Below are positions 55,701 through 62,733 of a stretch of DNA of 64,000 nucleotides, piece after piece. Under the pieces are notes generated by a model, which saw only the letters and a list, made by a program, of their open reading frames with translations, had not been told where the DNA came from and searched no databases. This DNA is from CBDCWQ01 sp965223435 (GTDB lineage: Bacteria; Myxococcota; Kuafuiibacteriia; Kuafuiibacteriales; Kuafuiibacteriaceae). Each line of letters begins with the position of its first letter. Positions within the stretch are counted from its first letter, which is position 1. Location: positions 186,001 through 250,000 of the forward strand of contig CBDCWQ010000021.1 in NCBI GenBank assembly GCA_965223435.1. Direction: 5' to 3'. The translations under genes and the position numbers were made by a program.

Positions 55701-58214
55701 CACCACTTGGCTCTGGTACGCAGAAAAAGCGGTGGCCGAGGGAGAGATCGGAAGGTTCTTGGTTTCGGACAGCGCCAAGTAGACCAGACCGGAATCGTCG
55801 GCGGCCGCCAGGGCGCGGTGAAGTCTCGTATCGGGCGACGTCTGGTAGCGAAGGCCGCAGGCGCTGGTTTCGGTGCAGTCGTGCTCGCACGGCAGTGTCG
55901 AGAGTGCGCTTCCGCCCTGGCCGCCCCGCACGAGCGCGTATTTGTCCGCGAGCTCAGCCGCGAGTTCGGGTGCCCAACGCCGGTTGCTTGCCTGAGGCCA
56001 CGGTCCGTAAAACGTTAGCTTCGAAGGATCTGGTTTTTCTTCGCCTGAGCCGCCGCTCGAGCCTCCACTTGAGCCTCCACTTGAGCCTCCACCTGAGCCA
56101 CTGCCTGATCTGCTGCCCGAGCCACCGCCTGATCCGCTGCCCGAGCCTCCACTCGTCGTCGAGGTGACGGTGACCGTGACTTCTGCGGTATCGGTGCGGC
56201 CTTGCGCATCGCCCACGGTGTACAAGAAGTGGTCGGTTCCCGAGAAACCTTGATCGGGTGTGTAGCGAATGGTTTCGTCGACGATTTCGACCAGCCCGCT
56301 GTTTGCGGAATCCACGCTCAGGAGGACGGCAACGTGCCGATCATTGTCGAGAACCGGAATGTCGATGGTTCCATTTTGGGTCACCGTCGCCAGATCCATA
56401 TGGGCCTCGACGACGTTTGGGTTCTCTTGCCCGAAGAGCTCGCGGAGGGCCTCTTCATCGAGCACCTCATTGAGCACCGCAAACTCATCCATGGTGAGCT
56501 GGGCCGAGCGAGCACACGCAGATAGGGTGCAGGCGGGGTGGTTGCCTAGGTAGCTGACATCACCGTCGCTCGACAGTCCAGCTCCGGGGACTTCTTGAAT
56601 CAACACGCCGTCGCGGTAGACCTTGCGACCGGCCCCGTCCCAGGTGACTGCCAGGTGATACCAGGTCGAGGCTTCCCATGGGAGGAACGTGAACTTGATG
56701 GGGTCTAAGGCGCTGTTGCCCTCCACAAAATGGAGGGTGCCCATTTGGTTGAAAGCCGGTACCAGATAAAGTTCCCGGACGGCGACGTCCGGTGCTGGGT
56801 GATTTGCTTCCGCAAAGATCGTCAGGCGAGGTGCGTCTGGGAGTCCGGAGTCGGGAATTCTCACCCAGACACTCAGCGTGCCACTGTTTTTGGGGAGAAG
56901 CGGCCGGTCGATAGCAACATGGCCGCGGCCCTCCGAAAACGACAGACCGGGCCCGAAGGCCCCTCCCGGTGTTCGGCTGGGCCCTGTTGCGTCTGGTCGA
57001 GTGAGTATTCCCGGCAAATCCGCGTGGGCATCATCGATCACTTCATCGCCGCATGCGGTGCAGTTGAACCGAAAACGGGCGGCCACGTTTTGGGCGTGGA
57101 CCCACACATCAACCGTTCCAGCTTCGGTGTTTGCACCATCGGAACTTTTGGCGGAATAGCTCAACTGAACGTGACCTTCATCCTCGGCGCGAAACAAGAT
57201 CTGCCCCCCAAACAGGGTTGCTGTGCCTCGAGTGGGTACACCCACACTCACAATTTCGTCGGTGCCCCGGTCGTTGGCGAGGACGTCCAAAGCGGTGAAG
57301 GTCCCTACCTCGACTGAAAACCGGTCGTTCCGGACGGCGAAACGGGGTGGTGTTTGACACAAGCATAGAAGAGGTGCTGGTGCATCGCACGGTGCGCGAA
57401 CCGTGCCGGTTCCGCTGCCCGTGCCAAAGGAGAATTCTTTGGACGAATCAACGACAAAAAGCTCATTCGGATGTTGTCCGAGCCAGCTGCCATCGGTTGC
57501 TGAAGGCCTGCCTTGAATGCCTCGTTGAAGGGCGTCGGAGCTCGAAAACCCATCACAACTCCCCCAGACAGCGATGCGGCCGTCGCTTTGGCTTCCCGTC
57601 CATGCTGGCGTACTGACCCCAGCTCCGGCGGCTTGGCTGCTCTCAATGCTGCCGTCCAATAGATCTGCCATGTTTTCGCCGATGCGATCTTTGGGTTGCG
57701 CGTCGTCTTGGTTCCACCAATGGACCGGGAGGTCTTCTTTTAGACCGTAGTTGTCGGGCATCGAGCGGATGTCATCCTCCGCACTGGTTGAAACCCAGGC
57801 ATGAACGGCATCGCAGCTCAGGGTCGATGGGCGACTCAACGCACAGGTCGCGTCCACACCCGCACGACCGCCTAAGTCTCCGGGGTGGACGGAGTCCGTG
57901 ACGTAGAGCACATGTTTTTCATCGTCTTGAGGATTGAGCACGGTTGGCCATTTTGGAGAAATGGGTCCCACCGGAAGAACGGGAATCGGTTCGTAAAGCC
58001 TGGGTTTCAAAGTTTGTTTGAGCGGATACTGGCCCAGCGCGGACGGGGACCAGCCGCCCAGTGCAAAAAGGACTCCGAGGGCGGGAATCCAGGCCTTTCG
58101 AAGGGGCTGTCCCCACCCCGAAAACCGGGCCGCGGCGTGTACGACCATATGGAAAAGCGCCTCTACTGGTGAGAGGTGGATGACGAGTGGACTTGGATTG
58201 CGTGCAACGTTCAA
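46788..58214 (-). CDS. Giant Rhs/YD-repeat protein with LamG N-terminus and NlpC/P60-like C-terminus (3808 residues)
   Basis: TTG 58214 follows GGGAGG at six bases, a near-perfect site; ATG 58148 is the alternative. After a long signal peptide (LRKAWIPALGVLFALGG) come a DUF1554/C-lectin-like domain (about 80-300), LamG (about 395-600; ACGDEVIDDA, WYHLAVTWDGAGRKVYRDG), a cadherin-like domain ending YTPDQGFSGTDHFLYTVGD (about 615-680), a Gly/Ser linker (685-725), a propeller-like region (about 730-1500), a DUF6531 segment (about 1675, LFSRSYQSDRQPDKGGILGG) and about 1600 residues of YD repeats (YDAKDRLRKRIVDPY, YDALSRKYGTVVYDS). The Rhs core ends near GEYMPMEDILGNFVAF. The tail (about 3640-3808) has Cys3660 in MNCWEFCLYAA, GDLLFW and His3758 in NHVAMSLGG, the order of an NlpC/P60 papain-like hydrolase. 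It is likely a surface-displayed polymorphic toxin or peptidoglycan/amide hydrolase. Confidence 0.92.
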   Translation of the reverse strand: MNVARNPSPLVIHLSPVEALFHMVVHAAARFSGWGQPLRKAWIPALGVLFALGGWSPSALGQYPLKQTLKPRLYEPIPVLPVGPISPKWPTVLNPQDDEKHVLYVTDSVHPGDLGGRAGVDATCALSRPSTLSCDAVHAWVSTSAEDDIRSMPDNYGLKEDLPVHWWNQDDAQPKDRIGENMADLLDGSIESSQAAGAGVSTPAWTGSQSDGRIAVWGSCDGFSSSDALQRGIQGRPSATDGSWLGQHPNELFVVDSSKEFSFGTGSGTGTVRAPCDAPAPLLCLCQTPPRFAVRNDRFSVEVGTFTALDVLANDRGTDEIVSVGVPTRGTATLFGGQILFRAEDEGHVQLSYSAKSSDGANTEAGTVDVWVHAQNVAARFRFNCTACGDEVIDDAHADLPGILTRPDATGPSRTPGGAFGPGLSFSEGRGHVAIDRPLLPKNSGTLSVWVRIPDSGLPDAPRLTIFAEANHPAPDVAVRELYLVPAFNQMGTLHFVEGNSALDPIKFTFLPWEASTWYHLAVTWDGAGRKVYRDGVLIQEVPGAGLSSDGDVSYLGNHPACTLSACARSAQLTMDEFAVLNEVLDEEALRELFGQENPNVVEAHMDLATVTQNGTIDIPVLDNDRHVAVLLSVDSANSGLVEIVDETIRYTPDQGFSGTDHFLYTVGDAQGRTDTAEVTVTVTSTTSGGSGSGSGGGSGSRSGSGSGGGSSGGSSGGSSGGSGEEKPDPSKLTFYGPWPQASNRRWAPELAAELADKYALVRGGQGGSALSTLPCEHDCTETSACGLRYQTSPDTRLHRALAAADDSGLVYLALSETKNLPISPSATAFSAYQSQVVVLDGSSGGLVEVRSLPLDPLTVGEHFRLPIKKEEAGVTIEDILLVQGERRYVLLAARLRFAVDPDAPQDFEGGPGLNDGFYDYPVIVGLHPETGELLFGVELSFPARACHGFSCPAIHTQRIPTTRYPHEIDDGHTQLRVNVDPSGKLIILYGAHWLSSGDVRFESMLYQAEVPSAPPSEPIQAEAYSLDTGAPNEDRPVDFALDDRGRLYTVGRPKIHTRSGCHDTQSEAPWRLRIYSSTGTLLLQKDIGLGLRVRKSNPDETLDYGSYLTVGRAQDLTNSLRVFVSGYALDAICFDASHCDPWSELNCNATPAMKMYTLRNVPEDSSLVLTEERALPLGPDVPDALEPRAAPFAIDGQGKLFFTSGLGADVLYDVSGPKPKALWTFPAGPYRARPVFGAQNGTPRFVRPAADGAIFTGRTGAINNFTARVPFVDRSRRISTTFGGTYNPSSEDLRTPYARMVTPLLGQRLIALWPEREGGVKIRLLEPTSSFHRRDLEQPRADAPMPHIDACEDGEPCPAYPLATVNENELYTHFVFDTQDPNYTDPDNAVFGWCETYHNGLERDLDRLHAESCTPEHLTISWEAPMLSNGLFLLDRPSICGLDEDHLCGTKRRCLAGTEIKEDTTSILVPHCPTCNPPLNTWHKRTVMRCASWVEEIIPRFVPRDELITMYPPERDTCPSLGKPVPLRGIKIGPAALDVAVSSTAPGPIEIGDSIQLNPVCDQAEGVQYTIISGPGSFDDGSRTQKVLPCGAASVTADKAGVVVVQVQRTDADGKPTGRKAEVPVVVDVPSSCGPKRNGDFRLCRLPHPAPLPKDEGQQAGAHHPATAGRGVRLHNLSYHQTEIDLQVKGIGMDVLFSRSYQSDRQPDKGGILGGWTFGYDQRLAPIAEDDDEDQAFLSETPNLRFDLAFYDGTGRVDIFKNDQAPTRTKFGPDDATFELYDHAKHEVYTPTFEAQVVQLRRPRGLFATLTSYTVIPGPGETPADVHPLYDPDRKEVSPKEARFYVLATPDGVRRFFNCKGALLRIVGPRFHELEFIYEGAYNEFLGRPELTRILDSHGRTHQIFWAEQSDGQRRMVRIEDPFGRAIDYHYSFYPPNRTLLEGVTRTFVDHTSADDPVFQTTEYRYTADGLLKTMTPPDESKPVLENRWTGTQLSKQIVGEGGPATTELQVGGEWVFRIPQAGQVAVRDPRGTEVIYMLTRLAENGPWQTERITQPVSVWNGQRSPAAVQTEDIETFYRYTPDGLLEHEREPGGRTFDYVYNHSGQMLTKTERVPSTPIGPNGVHRATAWTYEPHCQVKTSEVTVVGESVPDGAPRTRFKLHERNPNKPGTYCRVATIERLPVKTFEGNEQNFEEHLDYYETGPLRGQLKTHRLGFNLEKTEYTYYTDPAQDSTGRRGGKAFDERRGYLKATERTGRVPLNCDGLTPTNPAASRTEFEVDARGNTRKTTKLRAKGHLVTELVYDAKDRLRKRIVDPYHLKNTEEMVYDAQDRLRKTIRLIQDNFDAGDLPDNQPPAARSGTQVTEHVYDALSRKYGTVVYDSSGGAVRSFELLGHDPLGNVIKRWTPGSGIDSATLLDVTDDILDGQSAQSLFSKSLPLSASGVSENGPPVVQERAEFGPSGRRLTHVITDGLDAPGTPLEQRQGVLETTRFYSNPQGDVVLEDRGPLGTSTATASPVLVERAFNGNRWLVRETLIDPSGCAGPETVVSETEYFRFDHYGNPEKTLVSGDTGKVRREPQNNALVPVCELARPLAERYDFYDAWGRLSETSDVYFPLDTRDYTGVYKSGERTTQQAYDQRGLVVLKQEVGGTRVYREYNMLRKACYESTGTSAEPRIVLRHMGWDEAGLPTFASDSHGGSTMFVKTRGEYQHDSVGRVRVHKNALGQVTQTFYDSLNRERVVVDVDGLSRATTYDILSQPIETIHAGKVESRGTQRTYRGGFLLREQRFDLPENTTRQTRHREAFVRDVRGRVTRHYPYGDRTPEARQRYTDKRYNQSGHVLFETLLSSAKITRTFNALGNPLTVKAERGPAQTGSAYPSDLTIGEELRFRYNGSGVLTGAHNEVATILRRVDAFGAVLEEEQHASTHPDAPDRTRLVRMVRDKKGRPEGLVFPHRAGAATSSEPDIKYQHDDMDRLTTITKNRSRFFPSLDRVEYTWAGAYVANRRIYTAGHGIRTRFEYNELGARHQVLHGGDNYGAGAILYSRNYFKGSRPVLHATIHASNGNQADTAMEAFPRMLGVSHIDPGDAATLHALLKQKDFYGRYPGSVLRSSYLASAYGDLGQVTNTLSTVWGGEDGRATFTFGTRRYEGTRLARSQDVSFLDRAFDTKALEARRVELRYQGDPGAPPGCATGLDTQEVCHTKISIAEEPDLDVDDHPFGIDGIDFDGEEADQTLDTLRLRTASGTYHGGSKTGGGKERYDIDLDVFDRVVRVTDRDELFDSGCSAAGCTAHTQRIKYGPLGRRMETNLDQRDTSYAKVRAFIYFGDDVIEERYYHHDPNFPNQANRLVASGEGYFLYGAAHDLPYSNQPYGEYMPMEDILGNFVAFQAVSESATDAGLAPKNVTYGLTRNKPHPFIGQDKVQHAHRIFRKVSRDVEAAIFSEMSYAKKTGYIKDYSRNVRENVWFANKDFAEHLYQANLERDPVYRWGFLLTSAGLGAMPELPAMFTYAFLALQGAHLAHTYATRGATPIYDQLAEEVVAGAIGALSLGVVGAAWTSPGRWARIRARVRLARHGSPMRYYQGLRDIGRMIPAGRRAFLRSEIAMGEFLRPFTPRQRDALTAALFEGSLRWRNPTNHFTRMFRRPGARPVGLQQTTMNCWEFCLYAAHRAGRLTRTHLQNFQAWSDSLRRRLIPHVGSMNELNLRQRQVLWRGLGFRRNLPRYAARQPRRPTRTPRRVPRPGDLLFWVPHGAPHPNHVAMSLGGKRAVSLWTRPGYQVARIQAQSFSQGTATPDTLYVAPPPAPRTP
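56038..56160 (-). repeat. Gly/Ser linker-coding tandem repeat inside the Rhs gene
   Basis: Short GAGCCTCCACTT- and GAGCCACTGCCT-type units, degenerate at third positions, encode about 40 residues of Gly-Ser with GGSSGGSSGGSSGG at the end. They separate the cadherin-like domain from the propeller-like region. Synonymous variation between units argues for a selected linker rather than a recent slippage product. Confidence 0.8.
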
Positions 58215-58573
58215 AGGAAGCCTCCCTGGGTGCAGTACAAGGGGGGTACGTGCTACAGCTCGGATCGGATCAGCGCGTTTCAGAAAAAGGGGTTTCGCTA
58301 TGGCCTACTTTTCGGTCTCTATGGCGGCGGATGAGGTTCATGGCGCTGGGGGCGCAGATGTCCGGGCCATCGGAAATGAGAGATGGCATGAGTCACAGGT
58401 GTTTTGATATGGTTCTTTGACGCAACGCAAAACAACAAGTTTGTTGCGCATAAATGACAGTTTGTCGGGCGATATCGAGATCGTATTCGCGATACGATCC
58501 TTGTAGACAAAAAAATTGCGAGTCTTTGCGCTGAGACATTGCATCGTTCAGAGCGGATCGCTAGGATATCCTG
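58215..58573. other. Divergent intergenic region with palindromes
   Basis: This 359-base gap lies between the Rhs gene (leftward) and the PPC lipoprotein gene (rightward). It is AT-richer than its surroundings from about 58400 on. It holds a pair CGCAAC (58421-58426)/GTTGCG (58444-58449), an inner CAACAA-GT-TTGTTG palindrome, and a strong palindrome at 58480-58500. No gene is apparent. Confidence 0.55.
58480..58500. promoter_or_regulatory. Operator-like palindrome GATCGTAT-N5-ATACGATC
   Basis: Two perfect 8-base arms (58480-58487 and 58493-58500) are separated by TCGCG. The site lies 73 bases ahead of the lipoprotein start, and the perfect CGATATCG lies just left at 58471-58478. The size and symmetry fit a dimeric regulator site that could control one or both divergent genes; which regulator binds is unknown. 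Confidence 0.45.
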
Positions 58574-61500
58574 ATGCGCTACACGATCATTGATAACAAA
58601 AAGAGGATAGGATTTCTCACCATGGCAATGGGTGCGCTCCTATCTTCATCATGTACTCCTCATTCTTCTCCCGAGCAGACGAACCTCTCCTCACTGGCGC
58701 AGGCCAAGACGTATTCAGTGAGTGGAGCGGAGCTGCCAAATCAACCAGCAAACAGTATTGTGCTGTACGACTTTGAAGAACCCTCAAATAACTTTGACTT
58801 TCTAGATGGCTTTCGCGGTCACACCCTTACAGAAAACGCGCCACACATCATTTATGGGAACAGCCTTTTGCTCCGTCCAGGTACTTCCTCAGGGCCGGTT
58901 GTCGTGGCGACCAAGATGACTCAATACAACCAGGATCGCCTTCGCGCTCTGGGCCAGTTCTCTCAGATAAGCTTCGTAATCCGCAGTCACAGTCCTTTGA
59001 CCGATTTTCGATTTGAGCTTCAACTTGTAGATCAAACCGGAAAGGTATGGGCTCATCAAAAGCCTGTTTCTTTTGGCGATGGTACGGCAGAAAGATACAT
59101 TGCGCTGTTGGAACCCTCTGAATTTGCACCCCTGAATCGTCCCAAGAGTGCTTCACAACTTGGTTTCAGCCAAATACAGCAGCTGAGAATATCCGTTGTG
59201 AAGGAGCGAGGAATTAACGGAGTTCCAAGCGATCCTACGTTCCTTATCGACACCATCAAGTTGTCGTCTGATTCCGCCTACCCCATTGTAGCCAAGACCG
59301 TTGCCGGAGGAGTCAACCATGCATGGAAACGGGAAAGCTTTCCTACGCCATTTCAAGGTCCTCCTGCGATTATCGCTTCGCCTCAATCGTTTTTGGGGGA
59401 AGATCCTATCGGCGTTCGATTTCGCGCTGCAACCAACGCTGGCATCATGATCAGGCTAGAAGAAGAGGACTCGACCAGGGATGGAACCAGCCACTTCTAT
59501 GAAGAACTGGGCTACTTTGCCTTTCCTACTGGTTGGATCCGAAATGCCGAGGGCCAAATCATTGGAGAAGCGGGGCGAACCACCGCACAAAACGCCGGGC
59601 GAGGGGTCGACCAATGGCATCGTCAACCGTACATGCAGACATACAAGAACCCTGTGGTGTTCATGAATATTGCCAGTTACGCTGGCTTCCATCCTTGCCA
59701 TGCTCGCTTGCGGAAGGTGCAAAACGACGCCTTCGAGTTTATGATTGAAGAATGGGATTACCTCGACGGGCAGCATTTCACGGAGACCCTTAGCTATGTG
59801 GTACTCGAGTCTGGAACCCACGAAATATCCGACAAAATGTTGATTGAGGTCGGCAAACAACAGGGGGCTACCACAAGCCGAAGCTCGCCATCATGGAGTA
59901 CCGTCAACTTCCCCAGAGGCTTTCTCGATGCTCCGGTCGTGACGGCTCAGGTGCAAACGTTTGGGGGATTTAACGCCGTCGTGACACGCCTTGATGGAGT
60001 GGATGAAAACAGTTTCCGCTGGCGCATGCAAGAGGAGAAAGCCAACGACGATATTCACTTTCGCGAAACGATCGGCTTTTTGGCTATGGGCTCCGCTTTT
60101 GTGGCCCCTCCGACGGATCCGCTTGCATGTGATGAACGTTTCATCATCGATCCAGAGTCGCAGGTATTCAAGGGGAATCTCTTGTACGAAGGCTCTGACC
60201 ACCGAACAGCCTGCAATGACGAACGTCAACACCGCGGTGCAGCCTATGCGTTTCAACTCAAGACCCATGGGGCCCGATTCTCCGCCAAGCTCTCAGGAGC
60301 AGCGACCCTTCTTACGCTTCGCACCTCTGATTGCTCTAAGGGACAAGAGCTCTTCTGTCAGGAAGCTGAATCGGGTCAAGCACTGGAAATCAGCGAAGAC
60401 CTTCCTCCAGGCAAGTACTACATTTTTGTGGACGCTGGCCCTGGGCAAGGCGGGGAATATGAGCTCAGTGTCGAGTTTGAGACACTCGAAGACTACACCA
60501 ATCTTAGCTGCGACGCGCCGATGTTGATGGGGGCCCGTGATTATACCATTGAGGGTGCCTGGCCAGAGGTAGGAGCCTCAGGTGAGATGACCGGAAGTTG
60601 TGGTGGAGCAGGTCCCGAGCAGGTCTATGCCTTTCGTACGCCCCCCCGTTATGATCCTGACGACCAATATGACCGGATCCATTTCAAAGCGACCAGTTCG
60701 GACCCCAATGTGGTTCTGTACCTACGACGCAGCCCAATCCTTGGCGAGAGAATGTGCTCAGATCCCGACGTCGAACTCGCTTGTTCTGCCGCCGATACCA
60801 ATGGGCAGTCCAACATCGAGCTTTATCTTCCCTCCGAAGGCATCTATTACTTGATCGTAGACTCAAAAGCGTCTCAGGGCGGCAGATACTCGGTAGATAT
60901 CGACTACAACTTCAAGCGGACGCTCCCGGCTAACTCCAGCGGCTCATGTCGTTACGCCCAGAAAATTGAGCCGAAGACCCAGCTTTTGGCGGGCCACATC
61001 AACGTTAAAGGGCCTGATAGAGCCTACGGCGGAAGGCAGTGTGGTACCCAGCCCAGTTATCCGGGGGATTCTGGTCGACCTGAGAAGTCATTCACGTTCG
61101 AAGTCACCAAGGAGACCTACTTCGAAGCAGAGAATCGAGGAGCCGCTCGGAATTTTGACGCGGCGCTTTATCTTCGTAACGCACATTGCGATCAACTGGT
61201 GTGTGCAGAGGAATGGTCCGAGTACGATCACGCGAAGATCGGGCGGTTGCTCTCCCCTGGAATCTATCATCTGTTTGTCGACTACGCCGATGTTGATGCC
61301 GGTCGTGTAAATAGGTACGAAGTTCAGCTCAAGTTTGGCGATGATGTGGCTGGTGAGTGCAAAGCCGCGAAAGAGCTCAATCCGGTATCGCAGGTGATCT
61401 CGGGCAAGCTAAACCCCTCAAAATGGAGCACGATCGAACCGGCCTCTAACCGCGTGGATCCGTGCTTCGGGGACCTGTCCGAGCACGTCTACAGCTTCGA

Positions 61501-61765
61501 TGTCACGACGTCGAAGCTTCTTCGCGCCCGAGTCGATTACGGTGATGGCATCGCTTTATACCTTCGCGAAGGCGACTGTCGGAGCGGGGAAGCCGAACTG
61601 GCGTGCAATCACCAGGTTTTTGCCACGGATAGCGCTCTCATCGAACAAAGACTCGCTCCAGGCAGATACTTTCTCTTTGTGGATCAGTACGATAGGCCAG
61701 GGCACGATTCTGAACCGCGGCCGCGCGATTTCGGAACCTATTCTGTTGGTCTAGAATTTCGGTAA
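58574..61765 (+). CDS. PPC-repeat lipoprotein with jelly-roll and repeat modules
   Basis: A 1063-residue lipoprotein. ATG 58574 is eight bases after AGGA; the signal ends L-S-S-S-C (MAMGALLSSSCTPHSS). A jelly-roll/CBM-like domain (about residues 60-235, IVLYDFEEPSNNFDF to FLIDTIKLSS) is followed by a threefold 90-residue repeat (about 240-515) with PPAIIASPQSFLGEDP, EEWDYLDGQHFTETLSY and APVVTAQVQTF. Four PPC domains (about 520-640, 645-775, 780-920 and 925-1063) follow, each ending in a strand such as LPPGKYYIFVDA, LSPGIYHLFVDY or LAPGRYFLFVDQ. The first three module types match those behind the trypsin domain at 23510 in reordered form, but no catalytic domain is present. A non-enzymatic surface binding protein is the likeliest reading. 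Its 3' end overlaps the convergent DUF1062 gene by 28 bases. Confidence 0.88.
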   Translation: MRYTIIDNKKRIGFLTMAMGALLSSSCTPHSSPEQTNLSSLAQAKTYSVSGAELPNQPANSIVLYDFEEPSNNFDFLDGFRGHTLTENAPHIIYGNSLLLRPGTSSGPVVVATKMTQYNQDRLRALGQFSQISFVIRSHSPLTDFRFELQLVDQTGKVWAHQKPVSFGDGTAERYIALLEPSEFAPLNRPKSASQLGFSQIQQLRISVVKERGINGVPSDPTFLIDTIKLSSDSAYPIVAKTVAGGVNHAWKRESFPTPFQGPPAIIASPQSFLGEDPIGVRFRAATNAGIMIRLEEEDSTRDGTSHFYEELGYFAFPTGWIRNAEGQIIGEAGRTTAQNAGRGVDQWHRQPYMQTYKNPVVFMNIASYAGFHPCHARLRKVQNDAFEFMIEEWDYLDGQHFTETLSYVVLESGTHEISDKMLIEVGKQQGATTSRSSPSWSTVNFPRGFLDAPVVTAQVQTFGGFNAVVTRLDGVDENSFRWRMQEEKANDDIHFRETIGFLAMGSAFVAPPTDPLACDERFIIDPESQVFKGNLLYEGSDHRTACNDERQHRGAAYAFQLKTHGARFSAKLSGAATLLTLRTSDCSKGQELFCQEAESGQALEISEDLPPGKYYIFVDAGPGQGGEYELSVEFETLEDYTNLSCDAPMLMGARDYTIEGAWPEVGASGEMTGSCGGAGPEQVYAFRTPPRYDPDDQYDRIHFKATSSDPNVVLYLRRSPILGERMCSDPDVELACSAADTNGQSNIELYLPSEGIYYLIVDSKASQGGRYSVDIDYNFKRTLPANSSGSCRYAQKIEPKTQLLAGHINVKGPDRAYGGRQCGTQPSYPGDSGRPEKSFTFEVTKETYFEAENRGAARNFDAALYLRNAHCDQLVCAEEWSEYDHAKIGRLLSPGIYHLFVDYADVDAGRVNRYEVQLKFGDDVAGECKAAKELNPVSQVISGKLNPSKWSTIEPASNRVDPCFGDLSEHVYSFDVTTSKLLRARVDYGDGIALYLREGDCRSGEAELACNHQVFATDSALIEQRLAPGRYFLFVDQYDRPGHDSEPRPRDFGTYSVGLEFR

Positions 61766-62388
61766 TTTCTCGTTGCCCCGTGCTTGAAGTGCAGTGGCTT
61801 ACGTTCGTCGGACGCTGGTGGCGCGGAGTCCGGTTCGGCTCGCAGCGTGATTCGCGTAACGGGCCGAACCGGTCGGTTGAGCCTACCGTTTTCGATGACG
61901 ATTCTCCCGGATGACTGCCAGCGCTGGATACAGGATCTTGATTCCTTGAGCATCTCAACCAGTACCCGTCCAAGGCGCACTTGGCACTGAAAGTCCGCGG
62001 TCAACCGGATGTACAACGGCCGTTCCGGCGGGCGGGGACCAACCACGGTGAACGCGACGTCTTCCGGGGACCGAAGTTCGCCATTCATATTGGAAAAGGC
62101 CGCGGTCCACGCGGTGTTGGCGTCGTTGCTGAGAAATTGTTGGTAGCGGTCTTGACCGATGTCGGACACCCTCCGTCGGCAGATGACGGGTCGGTTCCAC
62201 GAGGTTGAGCAACACGTGCACCGGTAGACCAGCCATACGTCGATTCGGTGACCGTTTGCGTTGACACGAAAACGATCGGTGGACGCGAAGCCACGGATAT
62301 CATGACAGCGCGCGCAACGTCGCATCACTTTTGGGGTTTCTAAGGGAATAATGCGCCAACAAACCTGGGCGCCTCCGTGTTGTTCCAC
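61738..62388 (-). CDS. DUF1062 protein
   Basis: A 216-residue protein of the DUF1062 family. The GTG at 62388 is chosen because GGAGG lies five bases upstream; a TTG at 62418 is less likely. The family signature is clear: WRIIPLETPKVMRRCARC, then ASTDRFRVNANGHRIDVWL and YRCTCCSTSWNRPV. The two C-x-x-C pairs (RCARC and CTCC) look like a zinc ribbon. The second half (LSNDANTAWTAAF, LGRVLVEMLKESRSCIQRW) is less conserved, and the Arg-rich C-terminal 40 residues (TRITLRAEPDSAPPASDERK) extend past the usual core. No biochemical role is established for the family, so none is given here. It is cytoplasmic by lack of a signal. The 28-base tail-to-tail overlap with the lipoprotein gene is unusual but both frames are strong. 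Confidence 0.85.
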   Translation of the reverse strand: MEQHGGAQVCWRIIPLETPKVMRRCARCHDIRGFASTDRFRVNANGHRIDVWLVYRCTCCSTSWNRPVICRRRVSDIGQDRYQQFLSNDANTAWTAAFSNMNGELRSPEDVAFTVVGPRPPERPLYIRLTADFQCQVRLGRVLVEMLKESRSCIQRWQSSGRIVIENGRLNRPVRPVTRITLRAEPDSAPPASDERKPLHFKHGATRNYRNSRPTE

Positions 62389-62733
62389 GGCAACCTCCAC
62401 AGTGGGGAGGCTCTGCAAAAGATGGCGAGCGTCGTCGGAGGGACGTCGAGACCCAGCCTGGTTTTCGACTTGTATATTCCCGTTCTAGAGTCGATGAGAC
62501 TCTACGCGGTTTGCCGGTTCTCTTCGTTCGGCGTCGACCTCGACAGTCTCATGCGCACCTCCCCGTAGGCTACGCAATATGCGAGCCAGATAGTGCAGCG
62601 GGGCGCTTTGGACGCCCCCGATTCATGCATGACTGTGAGGTTGCCTACGACATGGGTCCTGGAAATAGACTTTGTACAAAACGTGACACAGTCCGTCAAG
62701 TGGAACGTCTTTGGGCCGGGAGCGGGACGCTGT
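62389..62733. other. Intergenic region without gene
   Basis: Nothing here looks coding on either strand. The right end may contain the decayed 3' end of the CorA-like pseudogene, since that gene stops immediately after its GMN motif; one frame reads APGPKTFHLTDCVTFCTK, which is not a transmembrane helix. Confidence 0.4.

Noticed and set aside
56038..56160. Possible CRISPR-like or slippage repeat
   Set aside because: Units are about 12 bases, have no unique spacers and encode an in-frame Gly/Ser linker in the Rhs protein.
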